The translations under genes were made by a program, and so were the position numbers. The notes beneath the pieces are model-generated. The model saw only the letters and a program-made list of their open reading frames with translations, did no database searches and was not told the origin of the DNA. Source: Oscillospiraceae bacterium (GTDB taxonomy: Bacteria; Bacillota; Clostridia; Oscillospirales; CAG-382). Taken from it: a stretch of DNA of 64,000 nucleotides. This document shows positions 44,428-55,019 of the stretch, in pieces; position 1 is the first letter of the stretch, and each line of letters begins with the position of its first letter. Where the stretch lies: NCBI GenBank assembly GCA_015064895.1, contig SVRI01000002.1, forward strand, positions 20,113-84,112, given 5' to 3'.

Positions 44428-47400
44428 TTAAGCTTCAACGTACTTATGATATACGTTTGTCTTACCTTCACTGTCGATTTCAACAACAGTACCGCCGTTC
44501 AAATCTTCGTGGTAGTAGTTACCTATACCTGTCTTAAGTGCATATGTAAGACGTACACCTTCATAAAGAATTGACGAGCAGTTATAGTGGTCATGTCCGC
44601 AGAGGTAGAGCTTTGTAGAACCAAGGCTCTTAATCAGATCAAACGCACCAAAGTCAACAGGATGACAGCAAACACTCTCATGATTTACACCGAAAGCTTC
44701 ATAGCCGTCTCTCCAAGTACCTGTAGAGGAATCATACGCCGCATTATAAGCCTCTTCGAATGCCTTTATCGGAATATGTGCAATAATAGAGGATTCGTTA
44801 CAGCCTCTCTTCTGAAGTGCCTTTATCTGCTTTTCATACCATGCGAGCTGGTCTTCGGTAAGTGCACCCCAGGACTCTGTGCCGTTATAATCCATTTTAT
44901 TATGAGTATCCATCATAACAAGTGCGTGAACAGGCTCACCGTTCTGCTGTATTTCAATTACAAAGTTACCGTTACCGAGTTCTTCTGGACCTTCGTTATA
45001 AATGAAGTTGTCATATGTTTTATATTCATCAACAACATTCTGTACGATTGTCGCTCCGCTTTCATTATCATGGTTACCCCATACTACTGTCCAAGGAATA
45101 CCGTAGGAGTCGATAAGGTCAGCAAAGTTTGTATATGCAACATCACAGAAGCCCGCAACGGAAATGTCACCGCTTACTGTAATGAGGTCGGGATTGGATT
45201 CGGTTACAAGTGTCTGAATTGTGTTTCTGAGAACAGTTGCTGCTTCTCCCTGCCATTCGGAATCCGACATCTGGGGGTCTGTAATATTAAGTATTACAAA
45301 GTCCTCATTTTCATCCTTCTGAAGAGTAAGCGTTACAATTTCTTCCTCTTCTTCCTCAGGTCTTATTACCGTTCCCTCTTCTTTTCCGCATACCGCCAAA
45401 ATCTTATTGATATATATTATCTGGTCATTCGAGCAACCTGCGTATCCGCCGTCACGGATTGCTTCTGCAACGTCGCAGATACTTCTTTCAATGGGATATC
45501 CGTAATAGGTTACGCCGTCAACTACCGTGAAAGGACGTGCAACAAGTGTTGTCTGGTAATGTGCTTCGGGAATGTTATAAAGCACGGCTGTGATATATGT
45601 ATTCACATCATCCGTATTAAACACCTTATCAGTTCCGTCTGTGTCCTTATTATACGCGTATATCTTGGTAACATCTGTATCCATATAGAAGTCATAGGGG
45701 TTAATATCCTTTGCTTCAAGCATATCGTATCTTGTAGCAACCCAGCCTACCTGTGTTGCGCCTTCATATACGGTAGATGTCATATAACTTCTGAATCTCA
45801 TGCCGATAGGATCATCGGTTCTTATGGCATTTACGTTTTCGGAAACAGGAGCATTGGGGTCAAGCTCGGATTCTTTCCAAATCATAAAGAATCTTGCATC
45901 GCCGCCGACAACTACTGTACCCTCAAGCATATTTGTACCTGCCTTATCGTAAGCAAGGCCGACTAAATCCATACCGCCGAGAGGTGTTCTTATGTTAGAG
46001 ATAAGCTCATCCACGGTAATGCCGCTTGTAGATACATTTGAAAGAACTACATCCTTTGCAACAGGGTTATTATTTGCTCTGAGTGTAACCTCTGCCGTGA
46101 AAGGCTTGAAGTAGAGCATGATATCATCGTATGCAATAGTGGACTTTGAAGAAAGTATGTCATAGAAGAGGTACATCTGAACAGAGCCGAGACCGTATTC
46201 GCTGTTTTCTGCTGTAGACCAGGTTACAGAGAACTCATTCCATTCGCCTGCCGTAAAGTCGGTAAACTGATAGTTATAACCGCCCGAAAGACCGCCGTCA
46301 CCATTATAGAGGTTAGGTCTTACTTCAAAGATTGCGTTCTGAATATCTGTGCCGTACTTAACTTTACCTGTGATTGTATATGTACCTGCTGTCTGATACT
46401 GGTACTGTGAAGCACCCGAGCCCATAGCGTACATAGAAAGGTTTGTAAGCTGCTGGGATGCGCCGTAAGCATTGTTTGCTGTGGGAGCTTCAAAGTATGT
46501 GTTGCCGTTTTCGGTTTTTGCGTATTCTGCAGGAATCCACATGGAGCTTGCGTCAAGTGCAATACCGAGTTCAGATGTTGTAAACTGAAGTCCCATTATA
46601 CCGCCAAAGTTATAATCGGGATTGATTGTTGCACCGAGAGCTGTTGCTGCAGGCCATCTGTTAACCTTTTCAGTTGCAAAGGTTCCTTCAAAGTCTGCTC
46701 TCTGAATAAGCATACCCTTTTCGGCATCCATCCAATTGTTAGTTTCCCATGTGATGAAGAATGTTGTATCTGCATCGAGAACTACTGTATCGGAAAGTGC
46801 GTACTTCTTAGAGCCGTCTTCACTTGTGATACCTGTTGCGAGCATTGTTGTATCTTCTGTATTAACAAGAGCGATAAGGTCGGAAACAAGCATACCCTTG
46901 GAGGAAACTTCTACAGTTGTTTCATTTACTTCAAGGTTTGTGCCGGGCTTCAATGTTACGTTAACCTTACTGGGCTTATAGTAAACCTTAACGTCATCGT
47001 AGCAGATATAAGCACCGCTTACAGCACTTGATTCATTTGTCTGTGCATAGAGAAGCACATGACCGAGAGATTCACCTTCAGATACGTCATAGTCCGAAAG
47101 GTCAACCTGATATGTTACTGTTGTCCAGCCGGAAGAATCGGGACGTTCTGTGGAATAAAGTCTGATATTCTGTTTAACAGTTGCGTGATCCTTAACTGTC
47201 TGAGGGTCAATAAAGAGGTTATTTACTGTGATATCACCTATTGTCTTAATCTTATATGTGATAGTAAACACACCTGCTGTATCTGCCCAGTTAGCCCAGT
47301 CACCGTCGAATGTGGAGTAAATAGACCAGCTGTTATATGTGCTGTCATGAGGTTCGGTATAGTATCTGTTACCGTTTGCTTCAGAAACGATAAGAGGAGA

Positions 47401-50400
47401 GTTGGCAGGAGTCCAGGTTGTAGAACCGCCGATATCCTCTGTGCCCCACATGAAGTAGCACTTTTCAAAGCACTTCCAATCGGGGTTAGTAACAGCACCC
47501 GCTGCTCTTACGTCTGCCCATCTTGTCTGAGGTGCGGAAGAAAGTGTTCCGTCCCAATTTACATTAAAGAGAAGTGTGCCATAGCCTTCATCGTACCAGG
47601 GTGTATCGTCAACTACGATATCGCCGCCCCAGATGAGGTAGATTTCGGTAACTTCTGAAGGTTTTACGATATAATCTGCACCGAGAAGCTCGCCGTTTGC
47701 AGTGAGAGATGCACCGAGAAGATATTTTGTGGAAGCAGAGGTATCTACCTGTGCTATAACATTGCCTATCTTATCACCGTTTACAGCATCAACGCTTACA
47801 ACTGTATCAGAAACATTTGCATTGCCGTTAGCTCTTACGGTAACGTCTGCCTTTGTGTTCTTATAATAAACGCTTATATTATCAAACATGAACTTACCTT
47901 CAGCAGATGCCTTACTTGAAAGCATTCTCAAGTAGTCTGAAGCATAGGTGTCGTTTGAAATATAGTTTGTATCATTAAGGTCATCAACAACATATGTGAT
48001 TCTTGTCCATGTGCTGTCAACTTCTTCGCTTGTAAGAGTACCGAAGGTATAACCTGAATGTACATAGAAAGCAGCATCGCTTGCAGTATTATAATCAAAC
48101 ACAAATGTATACTGACCTGCACCTACATACGAGTTTCTGAAATAGAGAGACATTGCAGAGGATGTAGTTGCCGTCAAAGAACCGCTAGTCATCGAAGCAG
48201 TACCTGCATCCTTAAGACCGATTCTGAATCCTTTTGAAGCGTAAACAGGATTTACTCTACCGACACCGGATACTGCAACACCTGCTGTAGCAGAGCCGTC
48301 AAGTCTTCCGCTTGTAATGGAAGAAATATCGGAAGAAGCAACTGCCGAGCCGTCGTTCTTTGTAGCAAAGTCTACGGTATAGAGAAGTGTGCCCTTTTCT
48401 TCATCTGTCCATTCGTCTGCGGGTTCATCACCGCCGCCCGAAGAAGGTGGTGTCCAGCCTGTAGGCTGATAGTAAACGGTGATATTATCATACATTGTGG
48501 GTGCTGTGCTGCAATGGAAACGGATATTATCTGTACCGTAACTGGAACAGCTTGTGGAGCTTGACTCTGTTACACCGGCTGCTGTGTGAGTTGTTACAAA
48601 CCATGTACCGTCTACTGCTGTTGCTGTGGGAACAACATCAGGATTATAACTACCTCTTGTGGCATTATATGCTACTGTATTTGTATTAAACTCAAATATA
48701 TATGTACCGTCGCCAACATAAATCTGACCGAATATAAGTGAGTCGCCTGAGCCTGAAAGCGTAAGATACTTATTATCAGTACCTGCAATCGAAGCACCCG
48801 AGCCTGCCTTAACATTAATTCTTGTATTTACCGTATAGTTGGGGTTTACTCTACCAACGGAACTTACCGCAACACCGGCGGAAGCAGGAGAAGAGTCTGC
48901 TCTGCCGCTTGTTATAGCTGAAACATCTGCTGTTTCAACAGCTGTACCGTCATTCTTTGTTTCAAAGTCCACCATAAAGAGCTTATAGCCTTTAGCAGTG
49001 TTTGCCCATTCGTCTTCTACAGGCTCTTCGGGTTCCTCTGTTGCAGGAGCCTTATAGTAAACCGTAATGTTATCAATATAAATTCTGTCATCAGCAGAGA
49101 AAGGATTATTATTATAACCTTCTGTTGTAAATCTTGTACGGTTTACATTTCCGTGTGTGCAGGATGCGTGTTCATGTGTTTCGGAAAGGTCTACCCATTC
49201 GCCTCTGCTAAGGTAAGAAGAATCCATATATTCGAGACCCAAGGTTTCATATCTGATTCTGTCTACTGTATTTGTACCCTTCTGAACAAACTTATAGCTT
49301 GTTTCAATAATATACTTGCCTTCACCGTCATAGAATCCGCCGAGATAAAGGGAAATATCGCCGTGCGAAGCATCGGAAGCAACAGAGAGATACTTATTAT
49401 CGCCCTCTGTTATAATTTCTGTCTTAGAGTTATCTATGTAATTGAAGGAAATTCTGTACTCACTGCCGTCAACATCGGGGTTGATTCTTCCTATGTCGGA
49501 AACAAGCTCACCGTTTGAGGGGTTATTATCAAGTCTGTCCTTGATAGTATCCCAGCTTGAAGAGTCAATTGCCTTTTTATCATCCTTTGCGGTAAAGTCA
49601 ATAGTAAAGAGTTTTGTACCCTTTTCTTCGTCTTCCCAGACATCGTTTGTTTCGATGTCAGGGTTGAGCATTGAGTCATAGTCTACGCTTTCGTCGTAAT
49701 ACCAAACCTTGATATCATCGAGGTAAAGCTTATCGGAGGTGGAATAGTTACCAGCAGCGTAGAACATTACTCTTGAGTAGGAAGGAATTGAAGAAACCTC
49801 AAAGGTTGCAGTTTCTGTCACCCATGTGTCAAAGGTATAAGCGTCTGTGCCGCCTTCAACAGGTGTAAGTGTATTATAGGTGATATTATTTGCAGTAGTC
49901 GCACCTGTTGAAACGAGCTTATACTTATATTCAAACACATATGTACCTGTCTTTGTATAGGTATTACCGAGGTACAGTGAAATCTGATTACTTCCGTTTG
50001 AATTTAAGGAAAGGTACTTATTTCCGTTTTCATCACAAATAGCAGCCGAACCGCTTGTGGTGTATCTAAAACCTACATCATAGTTGCCTGCAACGTCGGG
50101 ATTGAGTCTACCAAGTCCCGAAACGAGTTCGCCCGAACCTGTTGAATATGAACCAAGGGAAATGCCATCGTATGCGGCAGCTGCAACTGCGTTGCCGTCG
50201 TTAGCCTTATCGAAATCCATATTAAAGAGAAGTGTACCCTTTTCAAGGTCATACCATGTTTCGGTTACGGGTTCTTCTTCTTCTCCGCCCTCATCGGGAG
50301 CTGTCCAGCCGTCGGGCTTATAGAAGAGTGCAACATCGTCAATGGAGTATGTGCCGGGTGCAGAGGAAGCATACATTCTGATATAGTCGTTACTTCCCTG

Positions 50401-51015
50401 CTCTGCAATATCAATTGTATATGCGGCAGTAGTCCACTGCGAGTCAACGGGTGTTTCTGTAACAGTTCCGCCTGTATAACCTGAGTGAATGGTATATTCA
50501 GTATCAGCGTTATGGTTAAACACGAGGGTATATGCACCGTCACCGACAAAGGGATTGGCAACCATTACGGAAGATCTTGTTGATGTTGTATGCTTAAAAT
50601 ACTTATCGTCTGTACCTTCAACAGTAGGTGTTCCGCCATCCTTAAAGGAGTACTTGAAGGTATCGGCATAGGAAGCATAGTCGGGGTTTACTCGACCGAT
50701 TGCCGAAAGGTAAAGACCATTTGAAGCAACATTATCATTTGAGCCGTCAATTCTTGCTGAAAGCTGTGAAAGTGCGGCTGTAGTGTACTTTGTATCGCCG
50801 TCAAGGTCGATTACAAAGAGCTTGATACCCATATCGGCATCATACCATATGTCTTCATCAGCAAGGTCTGCTGTTTCTTCGGGTGCTGCAACGTATGTAT
50901 CAACTACATCGTTTTCAATGGTATCATCAACAGCCGTTACCGCAGAGGGCAAAGCAAAGCTGACTGTGGAAAGAACCATCATTACAGCGAGAAGCAAGCT
51001 TAAAAACTTTTTCAT
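44428..51015 (-). CDS. Giant modular secreted protein with C-terminal metallophosphoesterase (about 2195 residues)
   Basis: The signal peptide (MKKFLSLLLAVMMVLSTVSFA) is followed by seven consecutive modules of about 150-220 residues. Each opens with a W-x-D/E-x-x-x-G-x-L-L-F-x-x-D-F pattern (for example WYDLEKGTLLFNMDF) and closes with a D-D/N-I-x-V-Y-Y-K-P pattern. Both are predicted beta, like jelly-roll binding modules. From module 5 on they are separated by spacers of about 75 residues (EVTLRANNNPVAKDV...). Then comes a domain with DPIGMRFRSYM and VARPFTVVDGVTYYGYPIE, shared with two neighbours. The last 300 residues form a calcineurin-like phosphoesterase: ITDPQMSD, SGDISVAG, WGNHDNE and GHDHYN. 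It is presumably cell-surface or secreted. Start ATG 51015 has AAGGAG eight bases before. No sortase motif or dockerin was seen. Confidence 0.9.
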   Translation of the reverse strand: MKKFLSLLLAVMMVLSTVSFALPSAVTAVDDTIENDVVDTYVAAPEETADLADEDIWYDADMGIKLFVIDLDGDTKYTTAALSQLSARIDGSNDNVASNGLYLSAIGRVNPDYASYADTFKYSFKDGGTPTVEGTDDKYFKHTTSTRSSVMVANPFVGDGAYTLVFNHNADTEYTIHSGYTGGTVTETPVDSQWTTAAYTIDIAEQGSNDYIRMYASSAPGTYSIDDVALFYKPDGWTAPDEGGEEEEPVTETWYDLEKGTLLFNMDFDKANDGNAVAAAAYDGISLGSYSTGSGELVSGLGRLNPDVAGNYDVGFRYTTSGSAAICDENGNKYLSLNSNGSNQISLYLGNTYTKTGTYVFEYKYKLVSTGATTANNITYNTLTPVEGGTDAYTFDTWVTETATFEVSSIPSYSRVMFYAAGNYSTSDKLYLDDIKVWYYDESVDYDSMLNPDIETNDVWEDEEKGTKLFTIDFTAKDDKKAIDSSSWDTIKDRLDNNPSNGELVSDIGRINPDVDGSEYRISFNYIDNSKTEIITEGDNKYLSVASDASHGDISLYLGGFYDGEGKYIIETSYKFVQKGTNTVDRIRYETLGLEYMDSSYLSRGEWVDLSETHEHASCTHGNVNRTRFTTEGYNNNPFSADDRIYIDNITVYYKAPATEEPEEPVEDEWANTAKGYKLFMVDFETKNDGTAVETADVSAITSGRADSSPASAGVAVSSVGRVNPNYTVNTRINVKAGSGASIAGTDNKYLTLSGSGDSLIFGQIYVGDGTYIFEFNTNTVAYNATRGSYNPDVVPTATAVDGTWFVTTHTAAGVTESSSTSCSSYGTDNIRFHCSTAPTMYDNITVYYQPTGWTPPSSGGGDEPADEWTDEEKGTLLYTVDFATKNDGSAVASSDISSITSGRLDGSATAGVAVSGVGRVNPVYASKGFRIGLKDAGTASMTSGSLTATTSSAMSLYFRNSYVGAGQYTFVFDYNTASDAAFYVHSGYTFGTLTSEEVDSTWTRITYVVDDLNDTNYISNDTYASDYLRMLSSKASAEGKFMFDNISVYYKNTKADVTVRANGNANVSDTVVSVDAVNGDKIGNVIAQVDTSASTKYLLGASLTANGELLGADYIVKPSEVTEIYLIWGGDIVVDDTPWYDEGYGTLLFNVNWDGTLSSAPQTRWADVRAAGAVTNPDWKCFEKCYFMWGTEDIGGSTTWTPANSPLIVSEANGNRYYTEPHDSTYNSWSIYSTFDGDWANWADTAGVFTITYKIKTIGDITVNNLFIDPQTVKDHATVKQNIRLYSTERPDSSGWTTVTYQVDLSDYDVSEGESLGHVLLYAQTNESSAVSGAYICYDDVKVYYKPSKVNVTLKPGTNLEVNETTVEVSSKGMLVSDLIALVNTEDTTMLATGITSEDGSKKYALSDTVVLDADTTFFITWETNNWMDAEKGMLIQRADFEGTFATEKVNRWPAATALGATINPDYNFGGIMGLQFTTSELGIALDASSMWIPAEYAKTENGNTYFEAPTANNAYGASQQLTNLSMYAMGSGASQYQYQTAGTYTITGKVKYGTDIQNAIFEVRPNLYNGDGGLSGGYNYQFTDFTAGEWNEFSVTWSTAENSEYGLGSVQMYLFYDILSSKSTIAYDDIMLYFKPFTAEVTLRANNNPVAKDVVLSNVSTSGITVDELISNIRTPLGGMDLVGLAYDKAGTNMLEGTVVVGGDARFFMIWKESELDPNAPVSENVNAIRTDDPIGMRFRSYMTSTVYEGATQVGWVATRYDMLEAKDINPYDFYMDTDVTKIYAYNKDTDGTDKVFNTDDVNTYITAVLYNIPEAHYQTTLVARPFTVVDGVTYYGYPIERSICDVAEAIRDGGYAGCSNDQIIYINKILAVCGKEEGTVIRPEEEEEEIVTLTLQKDENEDFVILNITDPQMSDSEWQGEAATVLRNTIQTLVTESNPDLITVSGDISVAGFCDVAYTNFADLIDSYGIPWTVVWGNHDNESGATIVQNVVDEYKTYDNFIYNEGPEELGNGNFVIEIQQNGEPVHALVMMDTHNKMDYNGTESWGALTEDQLAWYEKQIKALQKRGCNESSIIAHIPIKAFEEAYNAAYDSSTGTWRDGYEAFGVNHESVCCHPVDFGAFDLIKSLGSTKLYLCGHDHYNCSSILYEGVRLTYALKTGIGNYYHEDLNGGTVVEIDSEGKTNVYHKYVEA

Positions 51016-51075
51016 ACCAAAGTCTCCTTTTTTAGGTGCAATTTCAAACAATACACCCCTATAAATATACACCTT

Positions 51076-51104
51076 ATTGTACCATTTTCACAAATATATG
51101 TCAA
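51076..51104 (-). promoter_or_regulatory. Promoter of the giant phosphoesterase gene
   Basis: Minus-strand TTGACA (51099-51104) and TACAAT (51076-51081) have a 17-base spacer whose last bases are AATGG, as in the promoter at 55188. Confidence 0.82.
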
Positions 51105-51178
51105 CATCATACCCGCAAAAAACATACATCTGACAAAAACACCAAAAAAACAGATATCTGCGGCAACTTGACATAAAA

Positions 51179-51204
51179 AAAGACACACCCGAAGGTGTGT
51201 CTTT
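51179..51204 (-). terminator. Terminator of the second giant gene
   Basis: AAAGACACACC and GGTGTGTCTTT form an 11-bp stem with loop CGAA, followed on the minus strand by T. Confidence 0.92.
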
Positions 51205-51228
51205 CTCAAAATCTGAATATAAATTCAA

Positions 51229-54200
51229 TTAAATGAAGGGGTTAACGCCTGATGCTTCAGGGTCTACCTTATCAAGGATAGAAATGTAGTATTCCTGAAC
51301 TTCATAGCTGAAACCGTTCCAAAGTTCGCCGTTTTCGTTGTAAGCGTCATTGATGTAATCAAAGATGCTCTTTTCAACTGCGTCACCGTAGTATACTTCG
51401 CCGTCAACCTTTACGAAAGGACGAGCAACGAGCAATTCGCCGAGCTTTTCAGCGGAAGGAAGTCCGTCGTCTTCAGTTTCAGAGAAGTAGAGAACTGCTG
51501 TGAAGATCTTGTTTTCAGCATCTTCACCGAAGAAATCCTTGAGGTCTGTGCCGTTCTGACGGCCGTAACCTGTAACCTTCTTACCTGTCCAGTCGAGTGT
51601 GAGTTCAGCGTCATCAACAAGGAGCTTCTTTCTTGTAACAACCCAACCGTAGTCAGTAATGTTTTCAAGTTCGCTTGACTTCAAGGAAGCCTTGAATCTG
51701 ATACCCATGGGATCATCATTTCTGAGAGAAACTTCATTGGATGTTTCAGGAGCAACATCTGCGCCTTCCTTAACTTCAAGAGCAAGTTCGAGCTGGCAGT
51801 CGCAAGGAACTGCAACTGTTTCATCAAGACCGTATACCTTTTCGCCGAGCTTAACGCCTGTTACATTGTAGCCCTGAACCTTAACGCCATCAACGAGTGT
51901 AGAAACGAGAACGCCTGCTGTGTCAACGTCTGTCTTTGTAGCAACTACTACGCCGTTTGCAAGGAGATCAACGTCAGCCTTGAAGGGCTTGAAGTAGATG
52001 TATGCGTTATCGAAGCAAACTGTTGCAACGTTTGTTGCGGAGAAGTTGAAGTTTGCCCATGTGCCGGAAGGCATATTGCCGTCAGCTTCGAGAACTGTCT
52101 GAGAAATAACTGTTTCCCAAACGCCGATAGCACCTGTGTTTGCCTGAATCATTGTCTTGGGAGAACCAATAACCTTAGATTCAGAACCTTCACCGAGCAT
52201 TACGTCAAACATGTATGTGTATGTACCTGCTTCACCCTGTACATTACCAAAGTTGGAGTTTGTAACCTGAGACCACTGAGTTGTGTTGGAACCTGTAATA
52301 TAGTGGTTGCCGTTTGCATCAACAGCCATTACCTGGTCAACTCTGGGAGATTCGTTAGAAATGAAACGGATTCTGAAGTTCACGCCTTCAAATCTGGAAT
52401 CATAATAGGAAGCAACTTCTTCAACATATGCACCGTGCTGGTCAGTTGAGTTGGCAACGTCCTGAGACATACCCCACCAACCGATTGCATCTTCTCTTTC
52501 GAGGTCAACGATAACGAGTGCTTCACCGTATTCAAGGTGAACCTTGTCGTCTTCAACGAGAACAACATAGAGCTTTGCATCGGAAACGAGGTTGATAGTA
52601 CCTGTGAGAGGTTCGCCGTCCTTTTCGATGGAAAGAGCTGCCTTATAACCGAAGGGAGCTGTAACATCTGCGAGAATTGCGTCAACATCTACAACAGAAG
52701 CTGTATCTTCATAAACTGTTTCTTCACCGTCAATACCAACAACTGTGAGGTTTACGGATGCGGGTCTGTAGTAGAGAGCGATATTATCGAAGCGGATGGG
52801 ATTTGAAGCATCACCGTCGGTAAACCATGTGAGCATTTCATTCTGAGGTGCAGAATATTCAGAAACTACAGTATCCCACTTGTTTGCTTCGCCGCACCAA
52901 GGATCAAGAACATTAGCCTGAACGTGCTCAGTGTTATTTGCCATTGACATTGTTCTTGCAGTTGTTGCATATGCATCAGCAACTACTGTGTAATAGCCGT
53001 CCTTGCCGAATTTGTCCTTAATATTCTTAATACCAAACTGACCCCAGCCACGGCCAACTGTACTACCAACATACTTATTGCCGCCTTCAGCAAAAATAGT
53101 ACCGCCTAACTTACCTGTGGAATCTGCATCTACATAAAGATTAATGCCTGCATCAGCAACTTCGGGCACATATTCGGAAGTTAAACCTCTTACTGTATTA
53201 GAAACCTGGAAATAAGTGTTAACATCAAACTGTTCAAAGTCAATGAGGAAGAGTCTCTGACCGTATTCGGAAAGGGTGTCATCATCTTCGAAGGATACAT
53301 AGAACTTGGAATCTTCAACAAGATTTACTATGCTACCAACGGATTCACCGTCAGCTGTAGCAGAGAGAACTGCCTTCTTGCCGTAAGGAACTTCAAGACC
53401 TGCTGCTTCAAGAATAGTTGCTGTGGAAACACCCGCTGTAGAAACGTCTTCAGCAAGGTATTCTTCGCCCTTATAGACAAGCGTTACATCTGCTGTAAGA
53501 GGCTTGTAGTAGAGATAGAAGTTATCAAAAGCAACTTTCGAAGCGTTTACGGCACCAAATGCGTAGTAAAGATTACCGTCAGCAACATTAGGAATAAGGC
53601 TGTTGTCTGTTGCTAATGTCTGCTGAATCGCAACTGTTGTCCATTCAGCCGAGGGAGCACCATTGGTGTCAACTCTTGTCCAGCCGCCTCTTACTGTAAA
53701 GCTTTCAGGAGCAGCGGATGTTTTAGTATCAACAACAACTGTATAAATACCTGCATCGCCTCTTACATCGCCCCAGTTAGTCATATAAAGCTGAGGCCAT
53801 TTGGTTTCGTTTGTACCCTCTGTATAGTGGTTACCGGAAGCATCAGATACGATCTTCTGGTCAGTAGTTGAATTATCTTCATTAACCTTAAAACGTACTC
53901 TGAAATTCTTATTTTCAAATCTAGGATCATAATAAGAAGCTGTTGTATATACCTGAGCACCGTTCATAACTACCGAGTTTTCAACATCCTGAGAGTGACC
54001 TGTCCAGTTCTGCATATCTTCTCTTTCAAAGTCGATAACCAAGAGAGCCTTACCGTAAAGTTCGCTCATGTAAGGATCCTTTGCATATGTAGGATAAAGT
54101 GTTGTATCTTCAAAGAAGTACTGTTCACCTGTGAGGAGTTCACCGCCTTCTGTGAGAGAAAGGCCGGAAAGGATATAACCTGTAGGAGCATTTACCTTTG

Positions 54201-54978
54201 AAGCAAGGCTTGCAGCAGTTATAGGTTCGTTTGTGGATACTTCGTATTCTTCACCTGCGATTGTGAGCTTAACAGTATTGGGTCTGTAGTAAACCTTGAG
54301 GTTATCGAAACCAACTTCTGTTGTAGCAGCGTCTGTGAAGTACCAGGACATATTATTGGAAACGCCGTCCCATTCTGCAGCGATTGTCTGCCATTCGCCG
54401 AGTTTACCTTCCCAGCCAACAAGTACTGTAGGCTTTATACCGGAATTAACCGGTTCTTGCTGTACCCAACAGTCCTGTGTTGTAGCAGCGACACCTCTCT
54501 GAGCAGAACCAAAGTCGATAACGTCCAAAACATAAGTATAAACACCGTCGGGTGCGCCGTGGCCGTACTTGATGTTTTCAACTCTTATCTGAGAATAGCC
54601 CTGACCGCCTCTGATGAACTTGTTGCCATTGGCTTCTACAATTGTGTTTGCGCCAACTTCCCAGTTCATATAGTAATTCTCGTTACCAAATGCGGGATCG
54701 TAGTCATCTGCATCAAGGATCTGTTCCAAGTACTGATGGTCTAACAATACTTCGCCAACTTCGAAATTTTCAAAGTCAACCTTAAAAATGAGTTTGCCGT
54801 ATGTGGATTCATCGCCAGCTACAGCGGCGAGTTCTGCAACTTCTTCATCAACAACAGGAGCTTCAGCTACGGGAGCTTCAACTGCTGTATCAGCAGAACC
54901 TGCGAGGGAAGGAGCTGCGAAGCTTACAGTAGAGAGTATCATCATTACTGCAAGCAGGATGCTTAAAAACTTTTTCAT
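51229..54978 (-). CDS. Giant modular secreted protein, four-module (about 1249 residues)
   Basis: It has the same signal peptide as its neighbours (MKKFLSILLAVMMILSTVSFA). Four modules follow, each starting YGxxLxxxDxE. Modules 1 and 3 (KLIFKVDFENFEV, RLFLIDFEQFDV) resemble each other, and so do modules 2 and 4 (VIDFEREDMQNWTGHSQDV and IVDLEREDAIGWWGMSQDV), which implies duplication of a two-module unit. Spacers of about 70 residues (VKLTIAGEEYEVST...) separate them. The C-terminal domain carries NDDPMGIRFKASL and LLVARPFVKVDGEVYYGDAVE, shared with the other two giants. There is no enzymatic domain. The small peptide gene 41 bases upstream shares its transcript. Start ATG 54978 has AAAGGAG about 11 bases before. 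Confidence 0.88.
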   Translation of the reverse strand: MKKFLSILLAVMMILSTVSFAAPSLAGSADTAVEAPVAEAPVVDEEVAELAAVAGDESTYGKLIFKVDFENFEVGEVLLDHQYLEQILDADDYDPAFGNENYYMNWEVGANTIVEANGNKFIRGGQGYSQIRVENIKYGHGAPDGVYTYVLDVIDFGSAQRGVAATTQDCWVQQEPVNSGIKPTVLVGWEGKLGEWQTIAAEWDGVSNNMSWYFTDAATTEVGFDNLKVYYRPNTVKLTIAGEEYEVSTNEPITAASLASKVNAPTGYILSGLSLTEGGELLTGEQYFFEDTTLYPTYAKDPYMSELYGKALLVIDFEREDMQNWTGHSQDVENSVVMNGAQVYTTASYYDPRFENKNFRVRFKVNEDNSTTDQKIVSDASGNHYTEGTNETKWPQLYMTNWGDVRGDAGIYTVVVDTKTSAAPESFTVRGGWTRVDTNGAPSAEWTTVAIQQTLATDNSLIPNVADGNLYYAFGAVNASKVAFDNFYLYYKPLTADVTLVYKGEEYLAEDVSTAGVSTATILEAAGLEVPYGKKAVLSATADGESVGSIVNLVEDSKFYVSFEDDDTLSEYGQRLFLIDFEQFDVNTYFQVSNTVRGLTSEYVPEVADAGINLYVDADSTGKLGGTIFAEGGNKYVGSTVGRGWGQFGIKNIKDKFGKDGYYTVVADAYATTARTMSMANNTEHVQANVLDPWCGEANKWDTVVSEYSAPQNEMLTWFTDGDASNPIRFDNIALYYRPASVNLTVVGIDGEETVYEDTASVVDVDAILADVTAPFGYKAALSIEKDGEPLTGTINLVSDAKLYVVLVEDDKVHLEYGEALVIVDLEREDAIGWWGMSQDVANSTDQHGAYVEEVASYYDSRFEGVNFRIRFISNESPRVDQVMAVDANGNHYITGSNTTQWSQVTNSNFGNVQGEAGTYTYMFDVMLGEGSESKVIGSPKTMIQANTGAIGVWETVISQTVLEADGNMPSGTWANFNFSATNVATVCFDNAYIYFKPFKADVDLLANGVVVATKTDVDTAGVLVSTLVDGVKVQGYNVTGVKLGEKVYGLDETVAVPCDCQLELALEVKEGADVAPETSNEVSLRNDDPMGIRFKASLKSSELENITDYGWVVTRKKLLVDDAELTLDWTGKKVTGYGRQNGTDLKDFFGEDAENKIFTAVLYFSETEDDGLPSAEKLGELLVARPFVKVDGEVYYGDAVEKSIFDYINDAYNENGELWNGFSYEVQEYYISILDKVDPEASGVNPFI

Positions 54979-55019
54979 GGTAGATTTTTCTCCTTTTCTG
55001 ATTTTACCTAAATTTAAAG

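Noticed and set aside
44587..45966. 459-residue plus-strand open frame inside the giant phosphoesterase gene
   Set aside because: It is antisense to a gene with a signal peptide, clear domains and a ribosome binding site. Its translation is rich in cysteine and has no recognisable domain; it is a codon-bias shadow.
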